Origin: Lentisphaerae bacterium RIFOXYA12_64_32
Lineage (GTDB): Bacteria > Verrucomicrobiota > Lentisphaeria > Oligosphaerales > YB12-FULL-65-16
Direction of reading: 5' to 3'
Length of the DNA stretch: 33,178 nucleotides
NCBI GenBank assembly: GCA_001803235.1
Contig: MHBL01000368.1
Location: 1-33,178, forward strand
Below, in pieces: positions 1-7,903 of the stretch (within the stretch, counting starts at the first letter, position 1; each line of letters opens with the position of its first letter). The notes under the pieces are model-generated. The model made no database searches and had not been told where the DNA came from. It saw only the letters and a program-made list of their open reading frames with translations. The position numbers and the translations under genes were made by a program.

Positions 1-56
1 TGAAACCGGCTCAACATAGCTGGCCGCAAACTGCCAAGGTATTCTTGCGCGGACCC

Positions 57-281
57 TTAGATCTGGAAGCGGACGGGAACCGGCCCGTGGTCCCGCATGC
101 GGCGCTCGCGGAAACGCTCCAGGTTGGGAAGGTGCTCGAGTATTTCAAGCAGGATGGACGGGTATTGAGAAATCCCGAACCTGCCAGGTTCCGGACTCTC
201 CCCGGACCAGATGGCGAACTCCGGCACAGGCAAAGGGACAGCCTGGGGCGGGCGAAGCGGCGTCACGGCGTCTGCTGGCAT
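57..281 (-). CDS. small hypothetical protein, partner of the upstream nucleotidyltransferase
   Basis: A 74-residue protein of unknown function. The ATG at 281 lies inside the last codons of the nucleotidyltransferase gene, whose stop is at 263-265, so the two genes overlap by 19 bases and are probably translationally coupled. The same frame is open upstream to an ATG at 335, but that extension lies wholly inside the nucleotidyltransferase gene and reads as low-quality Arg-rich sequence, so I prefer 281. The body looks like real protein: a stretch around YPSILLEILEHLPNLERFRE is a plausible amphipathic helix, and the end is basic (RERRMRD) followed by VPVRFQI. There is no signal peptide or membrane segment. 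A small gene beside a nucleotidyltransferase could suggest a two-gene toxin-antitoxin-like module, but nothing in this protein proves it. Confidence 0.5.
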   Translation of the reverse strand: MPADAVTPLRPPQAVPLPVPEFAIWSGESPEPGRFGISQYPSILLEILEHLPNLERFRERRMRDHGPVPVRFQI

Positions 282-823
282 ATGTTTTCCCAGAGCGCCA
301 CGGTCCCGTAGGCTTCGCACAGCTCGCGAAACCACGCGTCCCGGGGCGCGATGTTATTGGCCTGGAGCAACGCAACGATGTCGGGGAGGTCGTTCTTTCG
401 GGTACGATTAGCCGCGTTGTAACGCAGGGCGTGAAGTTTTGTGGCGAGCATGATCCGCAGAGAGGCCACGGGGAAAGGCACGCCCATAACGGGCTGCCAC
501 GTGACGTCTTGCCAGATAGCCGCAAAGGGGGTTGGATCGGTAAACACGGTGTCGACATCCGGCAGGCGCATGGGCGACGTGCGGAACTTGGCGTATTGCG
601 GCGACCGGTAGACGCACGCATACGAGTACGGTGTCATGGCCGCTTCAAAGGCAGGGAAATCGCCATCCTGGAGCATGACGTCAATATCGAGCGTCAGGCG
701 CTCCACGCCGTAAACCGGCAGAGCAAAGCCGCCGAAAAGTACGGCACGGAACCGACTCTTTCGCATGCCGTCGGAGAGGTGGCAAAACAGTTGCCGCAAC
801 GTCAGTTGTGCGTTGTTGGACAT
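263..823 (-). CDS. nucleotidyltransferase-fold protein (AbiEii-like)
   Basis: A 186-residue cytoplasmic protein of the DNA polymerase beta-like nucleotidyltransferase superfamily. Visible hallmarks are the Gly-Gly pair at residues 31-32 (VLFGGFALPVYG) followed by the acidic pair D46 and D48 in TLDIDVM, which matches the GG...DxD signature. Downstream, MLATKLHALR (about 126-134) and RKNDLPDI (about 142-149) resemble the helical region of AbiEii-type proteins, where Lys and Asp complete the active site. Family members transfer nucleotides to protein or RNA acceptors, often as toxins of two-gene modules; the acceptor here cannot be read from sequence. The gene overlaps the start of a small downstream gene. 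Nothing else lies upstream on the same strand, and a mobile repeat sits 100 bases away, consistent with an accessory locus. Confidence 0.72.
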   Translation of the reverse strand: MSNNAQLTLRQLFCHLSDGMRKSRFRAVLFGGFALPVYGVERLTLDIDVMLQDGDFPAFEAAMTPYSYACVYRSPQYAKFRTSPMRLPDVDTVFTDPTPFAAIWQDVTWQPVMGVPFPVASLRIMLATKLHALRYNAANRTRKNDLPDIVALLQANNIAPRDAWFRELCEAYGTVALWENICQQTP

Positions 824-922
824 GAGCGACTTGCTACAGACGGATCAAGACTTGTGCCTGGGAAGCCACGAAAGGAAGATAGTCTGAAGCCGGCGGAAGT
901 GCAAGACCGGGGGCGAAATCCG

Positions 923-1028
923 CAGGGCTGTTTCAAGATCTGGCGCCGCGTCTCGGAAGGCCACACCTCCGCGCACACCCGGTAGGGGCGGCCTGTCCTC
1001 AGGCCGCCCCCCCCCGGCGTGAGCCCTG
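923..1028 (+). mobile_element. MITE-like element, internally deleted copy with 9-bp target duplication
   Basis: Starts CAGGGCTGTTTCAAGATC like the full copy at 18092-18246 and ends AGCCCTG, the outer tip of the right terminal inverted repeat. The first internal hairpin (a GGGGCGGCCTG arm) is intact. Sequence from inside the second hairpin to just before the right tip is missing, leaving 106 bp instead of 155. The element is flanked by identical CGAAATCCG at 914-922 and 1029-1037, a perfect 9-bp target duplication. There is no coding capacity, so any movement would need a transposase in trans. Confidence 0.85.
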
Positions 1029-1037
1029 CGAAATCCG

Positions 1038-1378
1038 CGGTGGTGCGTCAGTCACGGGTGCAGGGGCCCGAGCGTTGCCCTCAGGCTGCGGGCAAGAGAC
1101 TGCCCGCACCCACGGATCCAGAATCAGTGGCCCGGCCGGCCCGCCTGCAGCGCCTGTGCCTGCGCGGCGCTGCAGCGCAAGAGCGCCACTTGGCCGGCGG
1201 AAATCGTTCTGCCGCCGCGGCTGTGTTTCGACAGATGCGGCCTGGGGGTACATAGTAGAGTGGATTCGGTTGGCAGCGAAGCGGCGATGCCCAGGAGGGC
1301 GCGACCGGCGATGGAGGCATGCGATGGGCATCCGTCGCTCGCGGATGCGGGAGCGGACGCCGTAGGGAGGGTGGCTGT
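1038..1378. other. intergenic region with weak promoter candidate
   Basis: No credible gene. GC-rich sequence with short inverted repeats. A weak sigma70-like pair, TTCGAC at 1227-1232 and TACATA at 1249-1254 with a 16-base spacer, could start the transcript of the 1379 gene. A ribosome binding site AGGGAGG lies at about 1364-1370, 8 bases before that gene's ATG. The promoter call is low confidence. Confidence 0.3.
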
Positions 1379-2902
1379 ATGATTGTAGAGAACGCCTATT
1401 GCAGCGTGCTTGGGATTAGCGTGCCATCCGTGGGGACGGCGGCGCGGAGCGGGGAGGCGAACGGCTATGCTCTTCTCATTGCGGTACTGCTGGAGCGCGG
1501 TGGCCCCGTTACCCTCGAACAGGCGGCGCAGCGCCTGGCCGTGGCGGGGCTTGGGAGTGCCGACGGCTTGCTGCGGTCCCTCAAGCACTGCAAGCCTGCA
1601 CGCCCGCCGATCTACCGCGATGGCGACCAATATTCGCTCGATCCGTACCACGATGAAGCGAGCTTGTGGGCCTTTCGCCTTGGCCTGCGGCAGCCCAGAT
1701 CGGCGCCTTGCCGCCTGAGCGAGCCCGAGACTGTCTCCGCGCCTCTGCCGGGTCCGGATGTACCGCTTACGCAGGACGAGCTTGCCGAGGCGTGGCGGCG
1801 GTATGTGCCGATGGGGTTCTCGGCGCAGCGCCTGGCCGTTGCCGTACTCGACGCCCACGGCCGGCCCATGACGCCGGAGGAGGTCGTGGCCTACGTCGAA
1901 GCGCGGACGGACCGGGGGCGGTTGTCGATGGGGGCCGCCCGACACTGGGGGCGCGACCCTGCCATCCGCGTGCGGGAGGACGGCTGGTGGGAGCTCCGGC
2001 CCGACCATGACGCCGTACGGTCGGCGCGGCGGGCGGTGCGTGTGTTGATCGAGGCTGAGCGCCGGGCGGCACATCGCCGGCCGTGCCCCGCGGCCGTGGC
2101 CGCCGTGCAGCAACGCCTGGACCGGGAGAGGGACGACCACGCGGCGGCGTTGGCGCGTATGCGCCGAGTTCTGATCTGCGCCTGTCCCGCCGACCGTCCG
2201 GAAGCGGTCGTGCTGCTCGACGTGGAGCGGCGTCAGATCGAGACGCTCAGCGGCGGTGAACTGGACCAGGTTGGCGAGCGACTTAGTCCTTACGACATCG
2301 TTGCTGGAGTCGATGTGCGCTACGTTCTGCGGCAACTCGGATTCGATCCGGGGACGCGGCGCCTGCACGAGATCGGACTGCCGCAGAAGACGTGGCGGCT
2401 CAACCGGCGCGGACGCGTCCTGAAGATCACGATGGCACTGGTTGTTGGCGGCTCCTGCGGCATTGGCCGTCCGTTCGGGGACACGGCAAGGACCCTCGCA
2501 TACTTGCGCGACGGACAGCAGGCCAAGTTCCGGCGGCGGCTGGAGGCGGATGCCAAGTCGGTGCTGGCCCTTTACCAGTATGGCCGGCTTCATCACGGCG
2601 TGCGATTGCGCTGGGGCTTTCTCGATGAGATGTTGCCGGCGCCATGGGCCCAACGTGATGAACCGAGCTTCCGCGATCTGATGCAGCGTTCGAACGAACT
2701 GGACGTGCCGCTGGACGTCGTGGTGGGCAGTGCGCCCGGGTGGGAGGAACCGTGGTCGCGGGCGCGGCTCGTACGCGCCAGGAAGAATCCCGGCGGCTGG
2801 GGCTATGCGCTTGTCGACGAGGACGGGCGCTGGGTGAACGAGAGGGACGTCCAGGCAGCGCGGTTGACGCGGGCCGGCGCCGGAACCGGCGTAGAGAGCT
2901 GA
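1379..2902 (+). CDS. hypothetical protein with two winged-helix-like segments
   Basis: A 507-residue protein I do not recognise. The start at 1379 is chosen because AGGGAGG precedes it at normal spacing; the in-frame ATG at 1319 adds 20 residues of Arg/Gly-rich sequence with no ribosome binding site. Residues 30-88 (ALLIAVLLERGGPVTLEQAA, then SLKHC, then IYRDGDQYSLD) and 150-208 (LAVAVLDAHGRPMTPEEVV, then VREDGWWELR) are two similar helix-turn-helix blocks each ending in a beta wing, which resembles HARE-HTH or winged-helix folds. Residues 225-262 are Arg/Ala-rich helix. The C-terminal half (about 300-465) has conserved-looking aromatic motifs such as YQYGRLHHGVRLRWGFLDEM and PLDVVVGSAPGWEEPWSRAR. 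No membrane segment or signal peptide. A DNA-binding or regulatory role is inference only. A GC hairpin at 2954-2968 follows the gene. Confidence 0.7.
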   Translation: MIVENAYCSVLGISVPSVGTAARSGEANGYALLIAVLLERGGPVTLEQAAQRLAVAGLGSADGLLRSLKHCKPARPPIYRDGDQYSLDPYHDEASLWAFRLGLRQPRSAPCRLSEPETVSAPLPGPDVPLTQDELAEAWRRYVPMGFSAQRLAVAVLDAHGRPMTPEEVVAYVEARTDRGRLSMGAARHWGRDPAIRVREDGWWELRPDHDAVRSARRAVRVLIEAERRAAHRRPCPAAVAAVQQRLDRERDDHAAALARMRRVLICACPADRPEAVVLLDVERRQIETLSGGELDQVGERLSPYDIVAGVDVRYVLRQLGFDPGTRRLHEIGLPQKTWRLNRRGRVLKITMALVVGGSCGIGRPFGDTARTLAYLRDGQQAKFRRRLEADAKSVLALYQYGRLHHGVRLRWGFLDEMLPAPWAQRDEPSFRDLMQRSNELDVPLDVVVGSAPGWEEPWSRARLVRARKNPGGWGYALVDEDGRWVNERDVQAARLTRAGAGTGVES

Positions 2903-3002
2903 GGTGTTGACGGTAGACAACCACTGCGACGGGTACCTTGTCCTGGCGGTCCAGGCGGCCGGGCCGCCGCCCGCCATTGCGGTGGCGATGCGGCCATGAG
3001 GT

Positions 3003-3031
3003 TTGACTTTACCCTCATATCGCGGCATAGT
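3003..3031 (+). promoter_or_regulatory. sigma70-type promoter of katG
   Basis: TTGACT at 3003-3008 and CATAGT at 3026-3031 are separated by exactly 17 bases. The predicted transcription start (about 3038) falls inside the adjacent PerR-type palindrome. The next gene downstream is katG, whose ATG is about 350 bases away. Confidence 0.6.
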
Positions 3032-3036
3032 CTTAT

Positions 3037-3053
3037 TTAGTAATAATTACTGA
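3037..3053 (+). promoter_or_regulatory. PerR/Fur-type operator upstream of katG
   Basis: TTAGTAAT A ATTACTGA is a 17-base palindrome with one mismatched pair, strikingly AT-rich in GC-rich surroundings. It matches the 7-1-7 architecture of PerR/Fur boxes. It begins 5 bases after the -10 element, so a bound repressor would block initiation. The left arm and the preceding TCTTA are repeated in front of the perR gene (5837-5853). Confidence 0.7.
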
Positions 3054-3387
3054 CTACCAACTGGCGTCGCTGCGGATGGGATCGTGCGGCGCGAGTGAGG
3101 CTGGTGATGGGGGGTGCCGGAGAACCGGATTTGGGGGGGCCGTGTCCATCGTGGACAGGCAGCGGCTGTAGCATTCGCCGATTCGGCGGTGGCCGCTGAT
3201 GGCGGCGGGCGTCACGGCGGTCGAAAGGACGGTAGCCTATGGGCATGGACCGGTGCACCTCGCACCCCGATGAGTGCGAATCCGCGAACACAGCAAGAGG
3301 GCCGTTGGCCTGATGGGCCGCAAGAAGCTGTTGCCTATCCATCGGCAGCACGGTTCGGCAATCCACGCTACGGAAGGAGTAGACGCG
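3054..3387 (+). other. long untranslated leader of katG
   Basis: If transcription starts near 3038, katG has a leader of about 350 bases with no credible gene. It holds several small hairpins, for example TGTCCA/TGGACA around a TCG loop near 3144-3158 and CGCAC/GTGCG near 3259-3276. I could not match it to a known riboswitch. The last bases carry the katG ribosome binding site. Confidence 0.4.
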
Positions 3388-5589
<2,202 letters not shown>

Positions 5590-5667
5590 CGTTTGGACAG
5601 TCGGGACGGATCTGAAATTGAAAGTACCGACGCGGGTGGAGCGTATAGCAACGCCGAACCTGTCAGA

Positions 5668-5785
5668 CCACGCCTCCGCGCACATCAAGTAAGGGCGGCC
5701 TGTTCGCAGGCCGCCCACCCCCGGCGTGGGAACACGCCGGGGGTACTCGCTGCATGCGGCGGTCACGAATCCTGAAACAGCCCTG
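5668..5785 (+). mobile_element. MITE-like element, 5'-truncated copy
   Basis: From CCACGCCTCCGCGCACA to the right end CTGAAACAGCCCTG this segment matches the full copy at 18092-18246, including both hairpins (CCGGCGTG GGAA CACGCCGG in the second). The left terminal repeat and its flanking duplication are missing or diverged beyond recognition. It lies between katG and the perR promoter, where its hairpins could stop katG transcripts. Confidence 0.75.
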
Positions 5786-5803
5786 ACTAACGGCGGGTGC
5801 ATC

Positions 5804-5831
5804 TTGCATTCGCACTATATTGAGATATGTT
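5804..5831 (+). promoter_or_regulatory. probable perR promoter
   Basis: TTGCAT at 5804-5809 and TATGTT at 5826-5831 with a 16-base spacer. The -10 ends 5 bases before the operator at 5837, the same geometry as at katG, which supports this choice despite modest consensus matches. The implied leader before the perR ATG is only about 24 bases. Confidence 0.5.
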
Positions 5832-5836
5832 CTTAG

Positions 5837-5853
5837 TTAGTAATCATTATGGA
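5837..5853 (+). promoter_or_regulatory. PerR/Fur-type operator of perR (autoregulation)
   Basis: TTAGTAAT C ATTATGGA: the left arm is identical to the katG box, while the right arm is weaker because its GGA is part of the perR ribosome binding site (GGAGAG, 5851-5856). Occupancy would cover the transcription start and the region encoding the ribosome binding site. With the preceding TCTTA the shared block with katG spans about 18 positions. Confidence 0.65.
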
Positions 5854-5861
5854 GAGCAACC

Positions 5862-6323
5862 ATGCCTGCTGGCACGAATGATATCGACGAGCGCCTGGAC
5901 GCGTTTGTAGCGGCGTGCCGGCAACACGGGGTCAAGGCGACGCACCAGCGGCGCGAGATCTACCGGGAGCTGGCGCGCACTGTAGAGCACCCGGACGTGC
6001 AGACCGTCTACCGGCGGGTGCGGCGTCGGGTCCCGTCGGTATCTCTGGATACGGTCTACCGCACGCTGCGGTTGCTTGACGACAAGGGGATCGTGTGCCG
6101 CGTCGCCTGTCAGGACGCGTGTGCGCGGTTCGACGCGGCAACGGAACGGCATCCGCATTTTTCCTGTGTGAAGTGCGGGGCACTGTTGGATGTGTGCAGT
6201 GACGAACTGAATGCGTTGCCGGTTCCGGCTTCGGCAACGGCGCTGGGGACGGTGACTTCGGTGCACGTCGTATTTCAGGGCGTGTGTGTCGCGTGCCGGA
6301 ACGGTCGGCAGCGGGGGCGTTGA
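5862..6323 (+). CDS. perR: PerR-type peroxide-sensing Fur-family repressor
   Basis: A 153-residue Fur-superfamily regulator. An N-terminal winged helix (about 10-85, with SLDTVYRTLRLLDDKGIV as the recognition region) is followed by a metal-binding dimerisation domain. Every metal ligand known in Bacillus subtilis PerR is present at a constant offset of six: H43, D91, H97, H99 and D110 for the regulatory Fe/Mn site, and C102, C105, C142 and C145 for structural zinc. The Asp at 91 (ARFDAATERHPHF) is the residue associated with PerR rather than Fur behaviour, so a peroxide sensor is favoured over an iron sensor. The start at 5862 follows GGAGAG. Its own promoter and the katG promoter carry matching operators, and rubrerythrin follows 116 bases downstream. 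Expected action: repress katG and itself until peroxide oxidises the iron-site histidines. Confidence 0.9.
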   Translation: MPAGTNDIDERLDAFVAACRQHGVKATHQRREIYRELARTVEHPDVQTVYRRVRRRVPSVSLDTVYRTLRLLDDKGIVCRVACQDACARFDAATERHPHFSCVKCGALLDVCSDELNALPVPASATALGTVTSVHVVFQGVCVACRNGRQRGR

Positions 6324-6439
6324 GCTCCGCTGCGCACAGTTCAGTGGTCCGGATGACGAGTTGGGATTGGGTGCGGGACGGTCAGGGAGCCGTTCGCGTT
6401 GGCGAGAAAGAGAGAAACTAAGGAAAGGGAATCGGAGAC

Positions 6440-6940
6440 ATGGCAACGAGCAACAATCTTCAGGAAGCGTTTGCGGGCGAGAGTCAGGCGAATCGGAAGT
6501 ACACGGTGTTTGCGAAGAAGGCGGAGACGGACGGGTTTCCGCAGGTCGCGAAGTTGTTTCGCGCGGCGGCAGCGGCTGAGACGGTGCACGCCTTGGCGCA
6601 TTTCCGCGTGATGGGTGGGGTCAAGACGACGGCGGAGAACGTTCAGGCGGCGTCCGCGGGCGAAGCTCACGAGTTCCGGAACATGTACCCCGGGTTCGTG
6701 AAGGAAGCGGAGGCGGAAGGGAACAAACCGGCGTTGGTCAGCTTCCGCAACGCGATGGCGGTTGAGGAGATTCACCACAACTTCTACGAGGAAGCGCTGA
6801 AGTCGGTCAAGTCCGGCAAGGACTTGGTGGCGACGTCGATCTATGTGTGCGACATTTGCGGCAACACGGTCTACGGTGGGGCCCAGGACAAGTGCTCGGT
6901 CTGCGGCGCGCCGAAGGCGAAGTTTGTCGAAATCAAGTGA
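6440..6940 (+). CDS. rbr: rubrerythrin
   Basis: A 166-residue non-haem di-iron peroxidase that reduces hydrogen peroxide with electrons passed through its rubredoxin domain. The N-terminal four-helix ferritin-like domain shows the paired carboxylate/histidine motifs: E14 in GESQANRKY, E47 and H50 in AAETVHAL, E75 and E78 in AGEAHEF, and E109/E110 with H112/H113 in VEEIHHNF. The C-terminal rubredoxin domain has C137, C140, C152 and C155 (VCDICGN and KCSVCGAPK). The length is somewhat shorter than classical rubrerythrins. A ribosome binding site (GGAAAGGGA region) precedes the ATG. No PerR box lies directly upstream, so it is probably read through from the perR promoter and thus peroxide-controlled. 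Cytoplasmic, no signal peptide. Confidence 0.96.
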   Translation: MATSNNLQEAFAGESQANRKYTVFAKKAETDGFPQVAKLFRAAAAAETVHALAHFRVMGGVKTTAENVQAASAGEAHEFRNMYPGFVKEAEAEGNKPALVSFRNAMAVEEIHHNFYEEALKSVKSGKDLVATSIYVCDICGNTVYGGAQDKCSVCGAPKAKFVEIK

Positions 6941-6963
6941 ACGGTAAGAGGTTTCAGGTGTCA

Positions 6964-7014
6964 GTGTTCAGGTGTCAGGGAATGATACTGGCCCCGAACC
7001 TGAGCACTGAACAC
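6964..7014 (+). terminator. imperfect hairpin after rubrerythrin, possible terminator
   Basis: GTGTTCAG plus TCAGG pairs with CCTGA plus CTGAACAC around a 3-base internal loop, 24 bases after the rbr stop. No U-tract follows, so intrinsic termination is uncertain. The same GTTCAG/CGAACAC vocabulary recurs near 20231-20310, so this may instead be a degenerate intergenic repeat. Confidence 0.4.
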
Positions 7015-7176
7015 CGAACGCGAAGAGATGTGAGGAAGCGGGGGAGGGGAACCGCAGATTACGCAGATGTACGCGGATGGGGCGGTTGGGGTGTAACGAC
7101 GGCTTTTCGCGTCGGCGGTTTGACGTGACCTGTCGGCGGGGCGAGCGGGGTTCCGAGAAAGAGGGAGATTCCTCCT

Positions 7177-7362
7177 ATGGCTTCGCAAGGTTCGGGCGTG
7201 TGGGTGTGTTCGGTGTGTGGGTATGTGCATCGTGCGTCGGCGGCGCCCGAGGCCGGTCCAGTCTGCGGAGCGACCCCGGACCTGTTCGAGGCCTCGGTCT
7301 CCAGGCACGCTCGGGCGTCTGTTTGCCGCCCGACGGCACGAGGGTCAGGAGCCGCTACCTGA
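7177..7362 (+). CDS. degenerate rubredoxin-like small protein
   Basis: A 61-residue product whose first half, GVWVCSVCGYVHRASAAPEA then GPVCGATPDLFEA, matches a rubredoxin domain like the C-terminal domain of rubrerythrin. A normal domain has CxxC twice. Here the first knuckle is intact (C11, C14), but the second reads GPVC, so one iron-ligating Cys is replaced by Gly. The tail after about residue 39 (SVSRHARASVCRPTARGSG) does not look like any domain. A good ribosome binding site (GAGGGAGA) precedes the ATG. It may be a decaying rubredoxin or rubrerythrin relic, or a metal site using another ligand. It overlaps the convergent SEC-C gene by 18 bases. Its position after rubrerythrin suggests a former electron-transfer partner. 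Confidence 0.6.
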   Translation: MASQGSGVWVCSVCGYVHRASAAPEAGPVCGATPDLFEASVSRHARASVCRPTARGSGAAT

Positions 7363-7698
7363 GCGCTGGCTGCCGCGTATACGCTGCCCGGCGAGGACGG
7401 AGCGATTGCCCAGTTGGCTGGGAGCGCCGCGACCATGGAAGCGTGAACTTGGGTCCGGCCCGCCCTGAACGCGTCTGGCGGCCGGGGGGGCTGTGCCTTG
7501 TCGAGGCGGCGCATCCTCGCCTTGAGAGTCGGCAGCAGCCGGATCGTCCGGGCTGGCCGTTACGGTGCCCGGGGCAGGCGCCGTGTTGGTGGCCTTGCGC
7601 GCGGCTTCGCGGTCTTGTGCCAGGCAGCAAAACTTGTACTTCTTGCCGCTGCCGCAGTGGCAGGGCGCATACGGATCGGGATGGTTTTTGGTTGTCAT
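7345..7698 (-). CDS. SEC-C motif protein
   Basis: A 117-residue protein with an N-terminal SEC-C zinc-binding motif, PCHCGSGKKYKFCC at residues 12-25, the same CxCGSGxxYKxCC module found at the C-terminus of SecA and in many small proteins. The rest (about 30-117) is Ala/Pro/Arg/Gly-rich and looks disordered. The start at 7698 is chosen because the motif begins shortly after and GGAG lies 8 bases upstream; the frame is open far upstream only through non-protein-like sequence. Zinc binding and a possible ribosome or SecB contact are family knowledge; the role here is unknown. A 20-base palindrome lies 27 bases upstream of the start, a possible operator. The gene is convergent with the rubredoxin-like stub. 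Confidence 0.8.
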   Translation of the reverse strand: MTTKNHPDPYAPCHCGSGKKYKFCCLAQDREAARKATNTAPAPGTVTASPDDPAAADSQGEDAPPRQGTAPPAARRVQGGPDPSSRFHGRGAPSQLGNRSVLAGQRIRGSQRSGSGS

Positions 7699-7724
7699 CG
7701 TCAGTCTCCACTGTACAGCAACTC

Positions 7725-7744
7725 TATGATGACATTGCATCATA
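7725..7744 (-). promoter_or_regulatory. inverted repeat upstream of the SEC-C gene
   Basis: TATGATG and CATCATA are perfect 7-base arms around a 6-base centre (ACATTG). The palindrome sits 27-46 bases before the SEC-C ATG, where an operator would overlap the promoter. It is AT-rich against a GC-rich background. No cognate regulator is evident. Confidence 0.35.
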
Positions 7745-7903
7745 TTCGGCAAAAGGCAAGCGCGACGCGGGAATGTCTCTACTTGCCCCGCAGTCAGAGG
7801 TAGGAGCGGCCTCGAAGACGTTGAGTCTGCAAAAGGGCAATCTCTGCGCTGGTGCCGTCGGGTCAGGGGGTGTATGTCCGGCGGGCTCAGGCTCCGGCCC
7901 CTT

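Noticed and set aside
1124..3028. A 634-codon minus-strand open frame
   Set aside because: Pro/Arg/His-rich shadow of the 1379-2902 gene; no ribosome binding site or family resemblance.
3100..3150. Possible fluoride-type riboswitch (GGTGATGGGG) in the katG leader
   Set aside because: The following bases do not make the required pseudoknot partners, and katG is not an expected target.
7040..7080. CGCAGATTACGCAGATGTACGC stretch as a direct-repeat array
   Set aside because: Only two or three imperfect units, a common intergenic decay sequence; no CRISPR-like spacing.
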